A stretch of DNA of 64,000 nt from Nipponacmea schrenckii. Taxonomy: Eukaryota > Mollusca > Gastropoda > Lottiidae. Each line of letters starts with the position of its first letter. The stretch's first letter is position 1. This document shows positions 10,859 through 22,714 of the stretch, piece by piece. Under the pieces are notes generated by a model. It did no database searches and had not been told where the DNA came from. It worked only from the letters and a program-made list of their open reading frames with translations. A program made the translations under genes and the position numbers. Location: assembly GCA_030562195.1 (NCBI GenBank), contig JAUJPP010000012.1, positions 24,247,476 through 24,311,475 of the forward strand. The letters run 5' to 3'.

Positions 10859-12394
10859 GCAATGTTCAATGTTTGCAGGAAGTCTTTAAAAAAATTTTTA
10901 AAAAAGGGGTGATCATTTTTACTCTACCTGATATGAAAATTCATATTTTCTATTTTCATGTTCACTATTTCATCTGAGTAAATCAACAAAGACAAACGAA
11001 CAAATTATTACTTGAAAATTCTGCTAATCCATACACATGGAGATATATATTTTGATTTACCAGTACTCCCAAATCAAATTCCAACACTTAATCACTGAAT
11101 CTTTTTATATAGTTAAGACTTGGCAATCGTGACTAGAAACTAAAATCTATACATATAAAATCGCAAAGCACTTCTTTAATTCCAAAGTTAATCCCCTAAC
11201 TACTAACTTACAAATTTCCCTGATGTCTTGCAATTTAGTTAAAATTCAAAAATTGTCGAAAACGTGCAATTCCAAAATTACACACTAATACAAATCATGC
11301 TTTTTTTGCAAATTTTAGTCTAAAAATGACTAAAACTGTTGATAGCCTAAAATTTAGTCAAATTTCAAAAATTGTCGAAAATACGCAATTCCTTAATTTC
11401 TCACTAATCCAAATCTAAACCAAAAATAGGTCGAATTTCTACCAAATGTTAGTCTAGAGCCACTGTTAATAGGAGTCAAAATCATAAAATCCATCCAAAC
11501 AACATTCCAAAAGACACTTATATTGGCTTGATGTTTTCCAATTTCAAATCAAAGCACACCACAACTGCTGTAGGTAATATATCTCGGGTGTTCACCAGGT
11601 AATAATAAACACTCATAATTAATATTCACATGTAATTAATACGTAATTAAGAAAAATCGTTAATTAATATCCTCTAATAAAGATAGCCTAATAGATATAT
11701 AACTGTAAATCATAATAAATGTACAGTTAGTTAGACTGAACTTTGTTTGAACTGAACTGATTTTAAAGGGAGTTGTCCCAGTTCTATCTTTTATCTGAGT
11801 AGGCATTTAGTGATGTTAATAATAAAATGGAGTTTTACATCCATGTACAAGATCTCTTGTTGATATATCTATATTACACACATTATGTTGGTTTTGCTGA
11901 ATTTATTTCAACTCCACTGATTTTAAAGGGATGACTGGTAGTAAATAATTTGGTTATTTGAAATGCTGTTAGTACTAAAACTAAAATTAAGCCTTTAATC
12001 AACATAAAACCCTTTCATAACAGTGGTCAATATTGACAACTAGGATAGAGTTTATTATATATTAGTTGTCTCCTAATATTGGTTCTTGTGGACTCCCTAA
12101 AAATCAAGGTTTGAACTAATCAAACTCACTTTAAATACTCCAACACAAAAACCTTTGATATATACTTCTATATTGACATCTATGATTGATTTTAGCTATA
12201 TTAGCTCTCTATTAGCTATTAATATAGGATTTTCTCCAATGTACATACTAAAAAATAGATCAAACTAGCTAGTTCAAATGGTCAAGATTTTTGTTTTTTC
12301 TGTCCTTTCAGCGTGAAAATCAATTATTTTTTTGTATTTGAAGTAGAACAGAATTAATTGAAGTATGATAAAGGTTAAAGGTCATTTACCTAGA
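10859..12394. other. intron 1 sequence with a small internal duplication
   Basis: 11226-11440 contains two diverged copies about 117 bp apart (both with CAAAAATTGTCGAAAA and GCAATTCC). A lone tail fragment (AAATGGAGTTTTACATCC) lies near 11824. Two phrases with TTTTAAAGGGA near 11763 and 11930 might be element ends, but I found no partner. No ORF is supported. Confidence 0.5.
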
Positions 12395-12690
12395 AAAAAA
12401 ATAATGAAATAAAATAGAGTTTTATATCCTACTGTTCTGTATCTTATTGGACTATTGAAATGAAATAGAGTTTTATATCCTACTGTTCTGTATCTTATTG
12501 GACTAATGAAATAAATAGAGTTTTATATCCTACTGTTCTGTATCTTATTGGACTAATGAAATGAAATAGAGTTTTATATCCTACTGTTCTGTATCTTATT
12601 TGACTAATGAAATTAAATAGAGTTTTATATCCTACTGTTCTATATCTTATTGGACTAATGAAATGAAACAGAGTTTTACATCCTACTAAA
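12395..12690 (-). repeat. 51-bp satellite derived from the SINE tail, array 1
   Basis: Five to six units of the 51-bp type (GAAATGAAATAGAGTTTTAT, ATCCTACTGTTCTGTATCTT, ATTGGACTAAT). Each is the reverse complement of the SINE 3' end, including its ATTTC-rich terminus. The last unit reads GAGTTTTACATCC, which is closer to the SINE itself. Confidence 0.93.
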
Positions 12691-13071
12691 GCAAGACTGT
12701 CTCTTTAAACACCTTGTATTGTATATCAAACAATTCAGCTCATATACTCTATGACCTAACACAGTGTATATCCTACAAATTGTGTAATATACTATATGAG
12801 GTTCAATTATATGGTTATCAACCATTTTACATAATATACTATATAAGGTTATATAAATCATATTGACAGAGAATTAAGTGACACTAACTGCCCAAATATT
12901 CATATTTAATATTATGCTTTGATAAGGATTGTCATTGATATTGGAGATCAAAAGGGGTTATTGTGAATCCAAATATGATTTTTCAAAATTTCATTTCGAC
13001 AAGGTCAAACATAAAAAAACAAAATTCAAATTATAAGTATGTAAAATAGAACTAGTATAGTATACTTGTAT

Positions 13072-13645
13072 TATTGGACTAATGAAATGAAATAAGAGTT
13101 TTATATCCTACTGTTCTGTATCTTATTGGACTAATGAAATGAAATAGAGTTTTATATCCTACTGTTGTGTATCTTATTGGACTAATGAAATAAATAGAGT
13201 TTTATATCCTACTGTTCTGTATCTTATTGGACTAATGAAATGAAATAGAGTTTTATATCCTACTGTTCTGTATCTTATTGGACTAATGAAATGAAATAAG
13301 AGTTTTATATCCTACTGTTCTGTATCTTATTGGACTAATGAAATGAAATAGAGTTTTATATCCTACTGTTCTGTATCTTATTGGACTAATGAAAAATAGA
13401 GTTTTATATCCTACTGTTCTGTATCTTATTGGACTAATGAAATGAAATAGAGTTTTATATCCTACTGTTCTGTATCTTATTGGACTAATGAAATGAAATA
13501 GAGTTTTATATCCTACTGTTCTGTATCTTATTGGACTAATGAAATGAAATAGAGTTTTATATCCTACTGTTCTGTATCTTATTGGACTAATGAAATGAAA
13601 TAGAGTTTTATATCCTACTGTTCTGTATCTTATTGGACTACTGGA
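13072..13645 (-). repeat. 51-bp satellite derived from the SINE tail, array 2
   Basis: Eleven to twelve nearly identical 51-bp units, same orientation as array 1 and separated from it by about 380 bp of unique sequence. Length variants differ only in the number of GAAAT steps at the unit junction. Confidence 0.95.
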
Positions 13646-14009
13646 ATAAAAAAAGTTTTATATTCCACCTTTTCAGAGGAAAACTGTGGGAGGATGGCAC
13701 CATTAGTTAACACATTTTAACTAACAACAATCAAAGAATTGACTTTTTAAAACCATTTTTTATATCGAGATCAACTAAATGTAATTGTCAGAGGTATTTT
13801 TACACGCTATTAGACTATACAAGACAGGACTATCCTGGTGGACAATAAAAAGTATTGATTACTAGATGAGTATAATTAACAGATCAATGACTGATTGATT
13901 GATTTATAACAAGATATTTAATATTGGTAATGATTAGCTTAATGTCTAAAGTTGTTCATTAAAATATCATATATGGACCTTAGGTCAAAGGTTATATCTA
14001 ATATGGTTG
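13646..14009. other. intron 1 sequence, no feature seen
   Basis: Unique AT-rich sequence between the tail-derived array and a SINE of the same orientation. Confidence 0.5.
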
Positions 14010-14325
14010 ATAAGCAATTCTATGCAGTGTGCAATGAGGGATTTTGCCAGGATGGCGCCATAAACCACTAGCCTACTCTTTTAGTGATTTCCAACTGTTT
14101 AAGGATCTTTAACATGTTGAGTCTGTAGCACACAGGACCTCTGTTTATTGTCCCATCCGACAGACTAGAGGCTTTTTCTATGTCTGTCCCTTCAACCTGC
14201 ATCACTGACAATGGGATAATGGGCTGAAAAATCCAACAGTTCATCTTAACCTTTGCTGGGATTGAACCCTAGGACCCTCAGACTCGCAAGCAAGCATCTA
14301 ACTCACTGAGCCACCGGGCTAACTT
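14010..14325 (-). mobile_element. near-complete tRNA-derived SINE (head and core)
   Basis: On the minus strand the element starts with a tRNA-like head. Box A resembles GGCTCAGTGAGTTAG and box B resembles GGGTTCAATCC. A body follows with GTCGGATGGGACAATAAACA, GTGCTACAGACTC, TAAAGATCCTTAAACAGTTG, then TCCTGGCAAAATCCCTCATT and GCACACTGCATAG. It ends at the junction before the usual tail. The two boxes are spaced as expected for an internal Pol III promoter. It lies in GARNL3 intron 1, in the same orientation as the gene. Confidence 0.85.
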
Positions 14326-15865
14326 ACTCTACAATGGAAACGGTGTCAGCACAAAGAAGTAACTGAGACCATGCTGTCGTTTATAAGTAGGGTAGCAATC
14401 AATGTCTCCGTGGAAACAATGAAAAATGGTTAAAACCGTAATAGCGGTCAAAAGTTAATGGAAAAGACTGATTGTGTTACTTTATAGTCCTGGTTTTCAT
14501 GACTCACAAAATTACAAACCTTATCGCAGAGAAATAATTCTTCGTTGTTCAATTAACCTAACTGTACTGCTAATATGTCTGAGTGTTAATTGCTAATATA
14601 TTTTAGTGTTAAGTGCCTATATATTTTAGTGTAAAGTGCCTATTATTTCAGTGTTAACAACAACAACCACTCAGGCCCCGGACCAGGTTTCTAAAAAATT
14701 TACCTTCAATTTGTCATCAGTGTGATCTATCTTTGATTTTTTTTTGAGAAATGTGGGTGAGAATTATTGAGTTTTTAATATGAACCCTTGTCCTTTTTCA
14801 ACAAATGAAAAAAAATTTAACATTAAGTGCAGAAAGGTAGGATGTAAAACTCCATTTCATTTCATTTGGAATTAAAATAAATCAATTTGAGGTAGACTGT
14901 TAATTGAAAGGAAAGCATGTCTGACGAAGCGTAAATTCACATTAAAATTAAATTTAGCTTTACTAAAGTATGGCGTTCTGCCTATAGAGGCGTTCTGTCT
15001 ATAGAGGTGTTCTGTCTATAGAGGCGTAAAACAAACATTAAATTAAAAATTAGGTTTACCAAATCAGGGAAAACAAAAAACATGCCTGACTGGAAACGAA
15101 AACATGAAATAGATTTTAAAGCCAAATAAATTCTTATTTTACAGATTTTTTCTTGGAATATCTGTGAAGGCAGGAAAAAAAAAAATATCTGTCAAGACAG
15201 AAAAAACAAAAAAAAAAATTGTGTGGAGGTGTGAGATAAAAAAGAATATTATATATATTTATTTTTTATTTGGAGAAAATGAAGGTGAGAGGATCCATAA
15301 AAAAGAAATAAGGTTTGTTTGGCTTAAGTTAATTTCAAAGCTTCTAAGCCCCATCGCCAGGACAGACTTGGTACTGGGGCCCTTATTTTGTGTCCTTGTT
15401 CTCCCCCTCTCCCCCAGGAAATTTTGAAAACCAGAAGCCCAGAGAATGTATTTGAAATATTCATCTTTTTTGGTTTTTTGTAAATTAATCTAACCCTTAC
15501 TGAAGAATGTTTTAAGGGGGACAATTGGTGTGGGGTAATTCTCACTATCCAGGGCCCACCCACGTGGACCCCACCCGGACGACATGGCTAGCTTGGAAAA
15601 CAAGAAAATGCTTGACTAGAAAGAAAGACATAAATTACAAGGTGTTTTTCTAGACAGAAGATATAAAAGTTTTATCAAGTACGAACCATTAACAACGAAT
15701 CGTGACTAAATGATCCAGTCTATCATTCTCGCAGCACGTTGATGATAACGACCTTGAAGCATGCAACATGGCACTTTGTCTTGATAAATCTTTATTTCAA
15801 TCTCAATCATATTAAAGTTTACAGGTAGTTAGGAAAGTTCATGCTCTGATTAAAGAAACTGAAAG
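14326..15865. other. intron 1 sequence with minor repeats and a pyrimidine-rich stretch
   Basis: 14595-14655 has three ~25-bp units (TATTTTAGTGTTAAGTGCC). 14815-14870 is a lone plus-strand SINE tail (AGGATGTAAAACTCCATTTC). 14970-15030 has three to four 17-bp units (GCGTTCTGTCTATAGAG). 15340-15590 is locally GC-richer (CCCTCTCCCCCAGG, GGGCCCACCCACGTGG), but no frame or splice pattern persuades me that it is an exon. Confidence 0.5.
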
Positions 15866-17008
15866 GTAACGTTTTTTAAAATGATTATAAAGAGGTTTTC
15901 TAAACTTGGTACTGGTATGATGTCAGGGACACTGATAACATCAATTTACATCATTCTAATTTCCAATCAGATATCTGTGATTAAAGAGATTGTAAAGAGG
16001 TTTTCTAAACTTGTTATGTGTATCAGGAACACTGGTAGCATCAATTTACACCATTCTAATTTTCAATCAGATATCTGTGATTAAAGAGATTGTAAAGAGG
16101 TTTTCTAAACTTGGTACTGGTATGCTGTCAGGGACACTGATAACATCAATTTACACCATTCTAATTTTCAATCAGATGTCTGTGGTTAAAGAGATTGTAA
16201 AGAGGTTTTCTAAACTTGGTACTGGTATGTGTCAGGGACACTGATAACATCAATTTACACCATTCTAATTTTCAATCAGATGTCTGTAGTTAAAGAGATT
16301 GTAAAGAGGTTTTCTAAACTTGTTATGATGTATCAGGGACACTGATAACATCAATTTACACCATTCTAATTTTCAATCAGATGTCTGTAGTTAAAGAGAT
16401 TGTAAAGAGGTTTTCTAAACTTGGTACTGGTATGCTGTCAGGGACACTGATAACATCAATTTACACCATTCTAATTTTCAATCAGATATCTGTGTTAAAG
16501 AGATTGTAAAGAGGTTTTCTAAACTTGGTACTGGTATGATGTCAGGGACACTGATAACATCAATTTACACCATTCTAATTTACAATCAGATATCTGTAGT
16601 TAAAGAGATTGTAAAGAGGTTTTCTAAACTTGTTATGTGTATCAGGGACACTGATAACATCAATTTACACCATTCTAATTTTCAATCAGATATCTGTGAT
16701 TAAAGAGATTGTAAAGAGGTTTTCTAAACTTGTTATGTGTATCAGAGACACTGATATCATCAATTTACACCATTCTAATTTTCAATCAGATGTCTGTAGT
16801 TAAAGAGATTGTAAAGAGGTTTTCTAAACTTGTTATGTGTATCAGGGACACTGATAGTATCAATTTACACCATTCTAATTTACAATCAGTCTGTGGTTCC
16901 TGCAATTGCAAAGTCTTTTTAAAGTTTTTTATGTGTATCAGGGACAATGATAGCATCAATTTACACCATTATAATTTTCAATCAGATGTCTGTGGTTCCT
17001 GCAAGGCC
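15866..17008 (+). repeat. ~103-bp minisatellite family, array 1
   Basis: Eleven units of 100-105 bp share GAGATTGTAAAGAGGTTTTC, TAAACTTG, TCAGGGACACTGATA and CACCATTCTAATTTTCAATC. Two subtypes are interspersed, one with GGTACTGGTATG and one with TTATGTGTATC before TCAGGGACA. Open frames across it arise from the repeat. The family recurs inverted at 25735 and direct at 38520. Confidence 0.95.
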
Positions 17009-18579
17009 ACTAGCTATAACATATATCCAAAACAAGGGTAATAACTCTTAATTTTAATGAACTTTGGTTTTCAGATCATAATAAGAGATTTCCTACTGTT
17101 ATCTTATCATCTCATGGGATATCAAGTCCATGTCATAATACCATAAACAAGGGCAATAACTCAGTAGTTTCTGATGAAAAGTTAAATAAAACCAAAACTA
17201 TCATAAAACGAGGTATACGATGTTAATTTACGATATTGAATATTGAAGCTGTATCAGAAGTTATTAAATGTACTTATAACCTGGGTAATAAACAGATAAT
17301 AAATAATAATGTCTAGTGTCCATAAACTATACTAGTTGGTCTATAAATCAAACTCTTTGTAATTACCAAATTTCATATATGGATGCTGTATTGTCTCAGA
17401 AACTTCCTGGGTATATCAAATTCTGCACTTTTAATTTATAATATGGATAGTAAAGAAGTGTTATAATTTGTTATGTATATCAGGGACATCGTCACATTAA
17501 TTTGGATTATCCCATATTTCAAATCAGACTTCTGTGGTTCTTGAAATTCCAATCAAATAATTTCGTAAACAAAATGGAGATTTAAAAAAAACTCTTTACA
17601 ATGCGATTGACCACAATCAAAAAATTCTCTAAAATTATAAACAAAACATAACGAAGAGCGTCCTTGAGCACAATTAATGGGGTCATGACCTTGACCTTTA
17701 TATTTCCGAGTAGGTTATTAATTCCCGTGAGTATATTGATCGATAACGGTGTAAATTATATTTAAATTACAATTAAGTGGGAACATGGACTAGAGTACTC
17801 AATCTCTCCTTGACAATTTCTTTCCGAGCAGGATCAATTTTACGACCAGAAAGTTCATTTAAGAGTTAAGATGAATTAGTTAGAGATTATCAGCAGGCTA
17901 GATTGTCCTGAGTTTAGAATTAAGGGATGTTGAATTGTGGTATTAACCAGTCATGTTTGACTAGAGCTTAAAAATACTACAGTCATATCAGCTTTAGGCC
18001 TGTACAGCAATCTCAAAATTGTAGTTTTAGCAGGCTAGTTGTTGTAGGTTTAAGAATAAGGAATCTTTTGAAAAACACTTTGCATCCTCTAGGTTGGCTA
18101 ATATATTTACTATAACACTCCTACAACCCATCTCTATACCCATGTGCCCTTTACACAATCTAAGCTGGCTTAATACTTTTATCATTCCAGCGACACTGTT
18201 TGATATTCCACTTTATCATCAAATGATAAAATGAAGCAACTAAATCCAGCATTCCAAGGATGTTCTGTAACCGAACCATGATTACTACCCAAGATGATAT
18301 TAAATAACTCATGCAATGCACCAGATTTAATTTGAAAAGAACCATTCGTGTTGCCATGCCAGCACCTGTGTTTTGTCGGCATTAATTCAAGACAAGTATG
18401 GAATCGGTAAACAGATAAAGAGTGGTTGATTTGACACGAGTCAGTCGTTAGTTTCAATAAAGTTGAATAAAGACCACGAGCGAACGTGACAGGAATAAAT
18501 GAATATTCTGAATGTCTTGAATTACAAGAACAAAACACTTGCTTTTCTTTCTTTCAAACTTACACTTTTTAAAGGCGGT
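17009..18579. other. intron 1 sequence, mostly unique
   Basis: 17455-17560 is a diverged solitary unit of the ~103-bp family (GTATATCAGGGACATC). Around 18070-18180 are phrases of a decayed dispersed repeat (CATCCTCTAGGTTGGCT) that also occurs at 35470-35770. Overlapping minus frames near 18160-18538 show no family resemblance. Confidence 0.5.
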
Positions 18580-18960
18580 GCATGTGCCAGGTGTTTTGGA
18601 ATATTTCTCTCATTCCAGGAACTCAGACTTGACTCAAACATGTTGAGACTCAACTGGGGAGGGGTACCAGATGTTTTGGACTATTTCTATTGGTTCCAGG
18701 AACTTGCGCTACCGTCTAGACTTTGACTCAACATATACTTAAATGTGGACCAGAGTTTGGATATTTATGTCTAACTGATCTACACTGACTCAAACTAAAG
18801 AAACTCACCTTGAGGGTACAGTGTTCTGGATCATGTCTTTTCAAACTCTGAGTCTACAATGAGAAATCATTTTATTAGACTAACAGGGTCCCAAAGTGTA
18901 ATTTGACATTCTATTGGTTTCAGGAAACTGGTACCGTTTTCTTGACTGAATTCTTATTGT
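18580..18960. repeat. decayed tandem repeat, ~95-bp units
   Basis: Four strongly diverged units share TGTTTTGGA, ATTTCT, TTCCAGGAACT and GACTCAA. The two left units are the clearest (18585-18735). No coding potential. Confidence 0.55.
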
Positions 18961-19244
18961 GACCGGAATAACGTTACTTAGAAAATCTAAAATCTGAAGT
19001 GTTTCTAGCCATCTGCTTTATCTTTACATAGAAATTTCTTTTATTTCAAAATTCAGTATTTGATCAGTTCGAAATTGGTTTTTTTATTTAAGAAATTAAT
19101 CAATGAGGAAAAGTTTTATCTAATATTTTATTGATTATTTTACAATCTTTCAAATTCCTTTAAACTTTGTTTTTGAGTTTAATATGATAAAATTGCTATA
19201 TTTATTTATCTTCTTACTGCCTTCAAGTTAGCATAATTATTAAT

Positions 19245-19655
19245 CAAGCATTTAGGTGAAGGGCCTACCTCTAATATTAAAGATGTTCAATTCCATTATT
19301 GTTCAAGCATAAAGGCAATGGTCTTACATCTAAATATGAAAGATTGACACAAAAAATATGTCTCAATGTCCAGTACCATTCAATTATTAATCAAGCATTT
19401 AGGCAAAGGTCTTACATATATTATAAAGATCATCAATACAAAATATGTTTTAATATGAAATTCCTTGTTGATCAAGCATTTAGGCAAAGGGCCTACTTCT
19501 ATTATGAAGATCATCAATACAAAATATGTTTTAAAATGAAATTCCTTGTTTATCAAGCATTTAGGCAAAGGCCTACTTCTAATATGAAAGATTGACACAA
19601 CATAATATGTTTAAATGTTCAATTAAATTATTAATCAAGCATTTAGGCAAAAGTC
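19245..19655 (+). repeat. tandem repeat, ~82-90 bp units
   Basis: Six units contain ATCAAGCATTTAGGCAAAGG, CTTCTATTATGAAGATCATC and AAAATATGTTTTAATATGAA. Frames on both strands are open by chance. Confidence 0.85.
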
Positions 19656-19904
19656 TCACATATGTTATCAAAATCAAAAGAAATAAAAAATTCCAAAAAA
19701 AATCCAAGAATGTTGGAAGAGTGTAAGTTGATTTAGAACATGCCATTACAATATGTTTCCATTCTGTAAAATATTGATTTTTACAACTTTATTAAAATTT
19801 CACCCAGAATTTCTATAATGTCAATATATTAAACAATAAAAATCAATTTTTACTAAGTATCTAAGATTTTCAGAAATTTCAAGTTGAAAACAGGGAACAA
19901 TAGA
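19656..19904. other. intron 1 sequence, no feature seen
   Basis: AT-rich and unique. Confidence 0.5.
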
Positions 19905-20375
19905 ATTTTATCTTCTTCTTTACTGAACCTAATGGGCTAATGAAGATGAACTAACCCTTTTGGATTGTGGAATTGGAGGGAAATTTTCTCAGGTAAGTAT
20001 TATCTCAACCTATACTGGATTAAACCCTGGACCTTCAGGTTAGTGAGCAAGCTTTAACCACTGAGCCACCACAGCTCTCTACTGACAGGGTTGAAGTATT
20101 ATCTCAACCTATACTAGGATTGAACCCTGGACCTTCAGGTTAGCGAGCAAGCATCTAACTCACTGAGCTACCACAGCTCTCTACTGACAGGGTTGAAGTA
20201 TTATCTCTACCTATACTAGGATTGAACCCTGGACCTTCAGGTTAGTGAGTAAGCATCTAACTCACTGAGCCACCACAGCTCTCTACTGACAGGGTTGAAG
20301 TATTATCTCAACCTATACTAGGATTGAACCCTGGACCTTCAGGTTAGTGAACAAGCATCTAACTCACTGACCAAA
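19905..20375 (-). repeat. SINE remnant with 102-bp tandem array of tRNA-like heads
   Basis: A degraded tail and core (ACCTAATGGGCTAATGAAG, GGAGGGAAATTTTCTCAGG) lead into about 3.6 units of exactly 102 bp. Each unit holds the complement of a tRNA-like head: box A like TAGCTCAGTGAGTTAG and box B like GGGTTCAATCC, plus the spacer CTACTGACAGGGTTGAAG. Units are near identical. The array ends 60 bp from the donor of GARNL3 exon 1. A similar two-unit arrangement exists at 40750-40910. Confidence 0.88.
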
Positions 20376-20435
20376 CATGGCTTCCCCTATTATCGTGAGC
20401 TTCATATTTGATAAATTATATAAAACAAACCTTAC

Positions 20436-20599
20436 CTTAAACAGCGTCGTCTGAACACCTCCTCTGGGATTGTCAGACGCTTTTCGGGTGGCGTGGACGT
20501 CCCTTTCACGGAACCAGACGTATCCTTAGTCCGTTTGATGGAACAAGATTTGGATCGAAACCTCGTGTATATAGCAGACATTATTTCTGATTCCGGCAT
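20436..20599 (-). CDS. GARNL3: GARNL3 coding exon 1 (N-terminus, residues 1-54)
   Basis: The exon reads from ATG at 20599 to a donor at 20436/20435 (AAG|GTAAGG) and leaves two bases of codon 55. It encodes a basic, Ser/Thr-rich leader ending in IPEEVFRRRCL. An in-frame TAG lies upstream, so the coding exon starts here. A second in-frame ATG at 20581 (MSAIYTRFRSKS) has A at -3 and better start context, so initiation may be there. The window is locally richer in GC and CG than its surroundings. The two leftover bases plus the first base of exon 2 give Ser. The leader itself is not a conserved part of the family that I recognise. Support comes from the phase match to exon 2 and the clean donor. 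An untranslated exon farther right is possible. Confidence 0.8.
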
Positions 20600-20780
20600 C
20601 AAATATATCAACGTCTAAATATCTATTAATCCACTGGTTTTCCTCCAACTTTGTTTATTAAAGAAAAACCACACAAATCGAATGAAATGAATGGAGTTTT
20701 ACGTCCTACTCTTCAGCACTAAAAACCATACACATAAAATAAAATAAATGGAGTTTTACGTCCTTCTTCTTATCCTAATA
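20600..20780 (-). mobile_element. two solo SINE tails upstream of the GARNL3 start
   Basis: GAATGGAGTTTTACGTCCTA (near 20691) and AATGGAGTTTTACGTCC (near 20745) are minus-strand SINE tails without a body. They lie 90-180 bp upstream of the coding start, where a promoter or 5' UTR would be expected. I recognise no TATA box or initiator with confidence. Confidence 0.7.
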
Positions 20781-21371
20781 AATGAATTATCTACACATCT
20801 CTCATAAATCTCATTCTTTTTATTTCTTAGTTAAATCATAAACTCTCCAGACTTCTGTATTATACAGTCAAATTCAACTTTGGGGTTTTTTTTTTTGATT
20901 TTTTTCACGAATAATCACAACGTTTATGAGGTGATGTTATACAATATTTTATTCCTGCTATTATTTTTAACTTTGATATTTAGCGTCAATAATTATTCAC
21001 GTAGAGTTCATGTAGAGTTCTCCTTCTTGTCAGTGAAATTAGCACTCAATCTACCAGTCACGCAAACAGCGTTAAAAATAATAAAACACTATTATTTTGC
21101 CAATCACAACTCCTTATCAAATAGTCAGTTGAATTGGCTACAGTTTAAAATAGTGCAAAATTAGTGAGGAAACAAAATCAGGACCAAATTCCAATATAAT
21201 ACAAAGTTATATCACTGGTTAATCAAAAAAGGCACTGGAAAAACTCGTCACATCATCATTTTCAAGTCTCTCTTGGTTTTCTGATTTTAATATTTAATGT
21301 TTTAATACCATTTTTACTAAAAATTTAAAAATAAAGCTTTTAAGAACAGAATCAATTATAACAGAAATCAT
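20781..21371. other. no gene recognised
   Basis: AT-rich sequence. A plus-strand frame at 20880-21164 is rich in Phe/Leu because of T-runs and shows no known family. Confidence 0.5.
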
Positions 21372-22065
21372 TAATTTCAAGTTTCTAGAAATCTTAAATC
21401 TTAACTATAAAATCTCACACCTACAACACAAATCTAAAACCACAAGTTTCTAGAAATCTTAAATCTTAACTATAAAATCTCACACCTACAACACAAATCT
21501 AAAACCACAAGTTTCTAGAAATCTTAAATCTTAACTATAAAATCTCACCTACAACACAAATCTAAAACCCAAGTTTCTAGAAATCTTAAATCTTAACTAT
21601 AAAATCCTACACCTACAACACAAATCTAAAACCACAAGTTTCTAGAAATCTTAAATCTTAACTATAAATCTCACACCTACAACACAAATCTAAAACCACA
21701 AGTTTCTAGAAATCTTAAATCTTAACTATAAAATCCTACACCTACAACACAAATCTAAAACCACAAGTTTCTAGAAATCTTAAATCTTAACTATAAAATC
21801 TCACACCTACAACACAAATCTAAAACCACAAGTTTCTAGAAATCTTAAATCTTAACTATAAAATCCTACACCTACAACACAAATCTAAAACCACAAGTTT
21901 CTAGAAATCTTAAATCTTAACTATAAAATCCTACACCTACAACACAAATCTAAAACCACAAGTTTCTAGAAATCTTAAATCTTAACTATAAAATCCTACA
22001 CCTACAACACAAATCTAAAACCACAAGTTTCTAGAAATCTTAAATCTTAACTATAAAAATCCTAC
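21372..22065. repeat. 65-bp satellite array
   Basis: Ten to eleven units with a strict 65-bp period (AAGTTTCTAGAAATCTTAAA, TCTTAACTATAAAATC, CACCTACAACACAAATCTAA). They differ only by small indels and TCTCACACC versus CCTACACC subtypes. The high identity suggests recent amplification. Confidence 0.96.
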
Positions 22066-22714
22066 CCATGCAAGAAAAATCTCCTTAATTTTTAAACATC
22101 TTTAAATTTTAATAAATAAGACCACAATTATAGATATACAACTTCTTACTTTAATTTAAACAACATTTCTTGTATATCTAACGTTCCACCTACTTCTAAA
22201 TATCATTAAAAAGATTATCTTTAACGTTATAACAGATCAGTCAGTTTTTTTTCATTTCAAAAATCTTAACCAATAAAATCTAATAAGTAAAATAAATCTG
22301 CTAACAGAAAATCTCAATCTAAGCATGACAAAGCCCCTATTTCATCAGCAAAGAAACCTGGGAAATGAAAGCTTAACAGAATTATCTGATCAAATTGTAA
22401 ATCTTAAACCTTGAAGTTTAACACGACTGAAAGAGGAAGGCAGAAAAAGGAAATAATGAAAAACTTAAGCTCTAATCGGATAGAGCCAAATCTTTCATCC
22501 GGAATATAAGCTGATAATTCCACATGCTGCTACATCAAAGACAATTCCATACATTGTCTAATTACAGAAATTATTCCATTCCATGCCAACAAAGCCTGGA
22601 TTAAAATTTCCAAAGAATCACACCACTATTATTAAAAGTCTACAATAACAAAATAGTTTCACAGTTCAAATAACATGACATTATACAGACATTCCAAATA
22701 ATGCTCAAAACATC
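22066..22714. other. no gene recognised
   Basis: Unique AT-rich sequence between two arrays. No ORF, RNA gene or repeat was seen. Confidence 0.5.

Larger units (their letters stand above)
2884..20599 (-). other. GARNL3: GARNL3 orthologue, 5' part of the gene (four coding exons, three introns)
   Basis: This is the gene-level span. Four minus-strand exons (164, 70, 93 and 85 nt) join with compatible phases (2/1, 0, 0) into 137 codons plus one base. Donors are AAG|GTAAGG, CTG|GTAAGT, TCT|GTAAGT and AAC|GTAAGT. Acceptors end in TTTTTCAG, CATTTTAG and TTATTCCAG behind pyrimidine-rich tracts. Introns are about 13.9 kb (6530-20435), 2.06 kb (4399-6459) and 1.3 kb (2969-4305). The peptide matches the N-terminus of GARNL3 as I recall it from vertebrates. 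The family has a Rap/Ran-GAP domain that stimulates GTP hydrolysis on Rap-type small GTPases, followed by a CNH domain. Both should lie left of coordinate 1. I found no exon 5 in 1-2883. The 5' UTR and promoter were not identified. Confidence 0.85.

Noticed and set aside
20000..20375. Cluster of tRNA genes
   Set aside because: The units have A- and B-box-like sequences but no cloverleaf with an acceptor stem and anticodon arm that I can fold. They match SINE heads.
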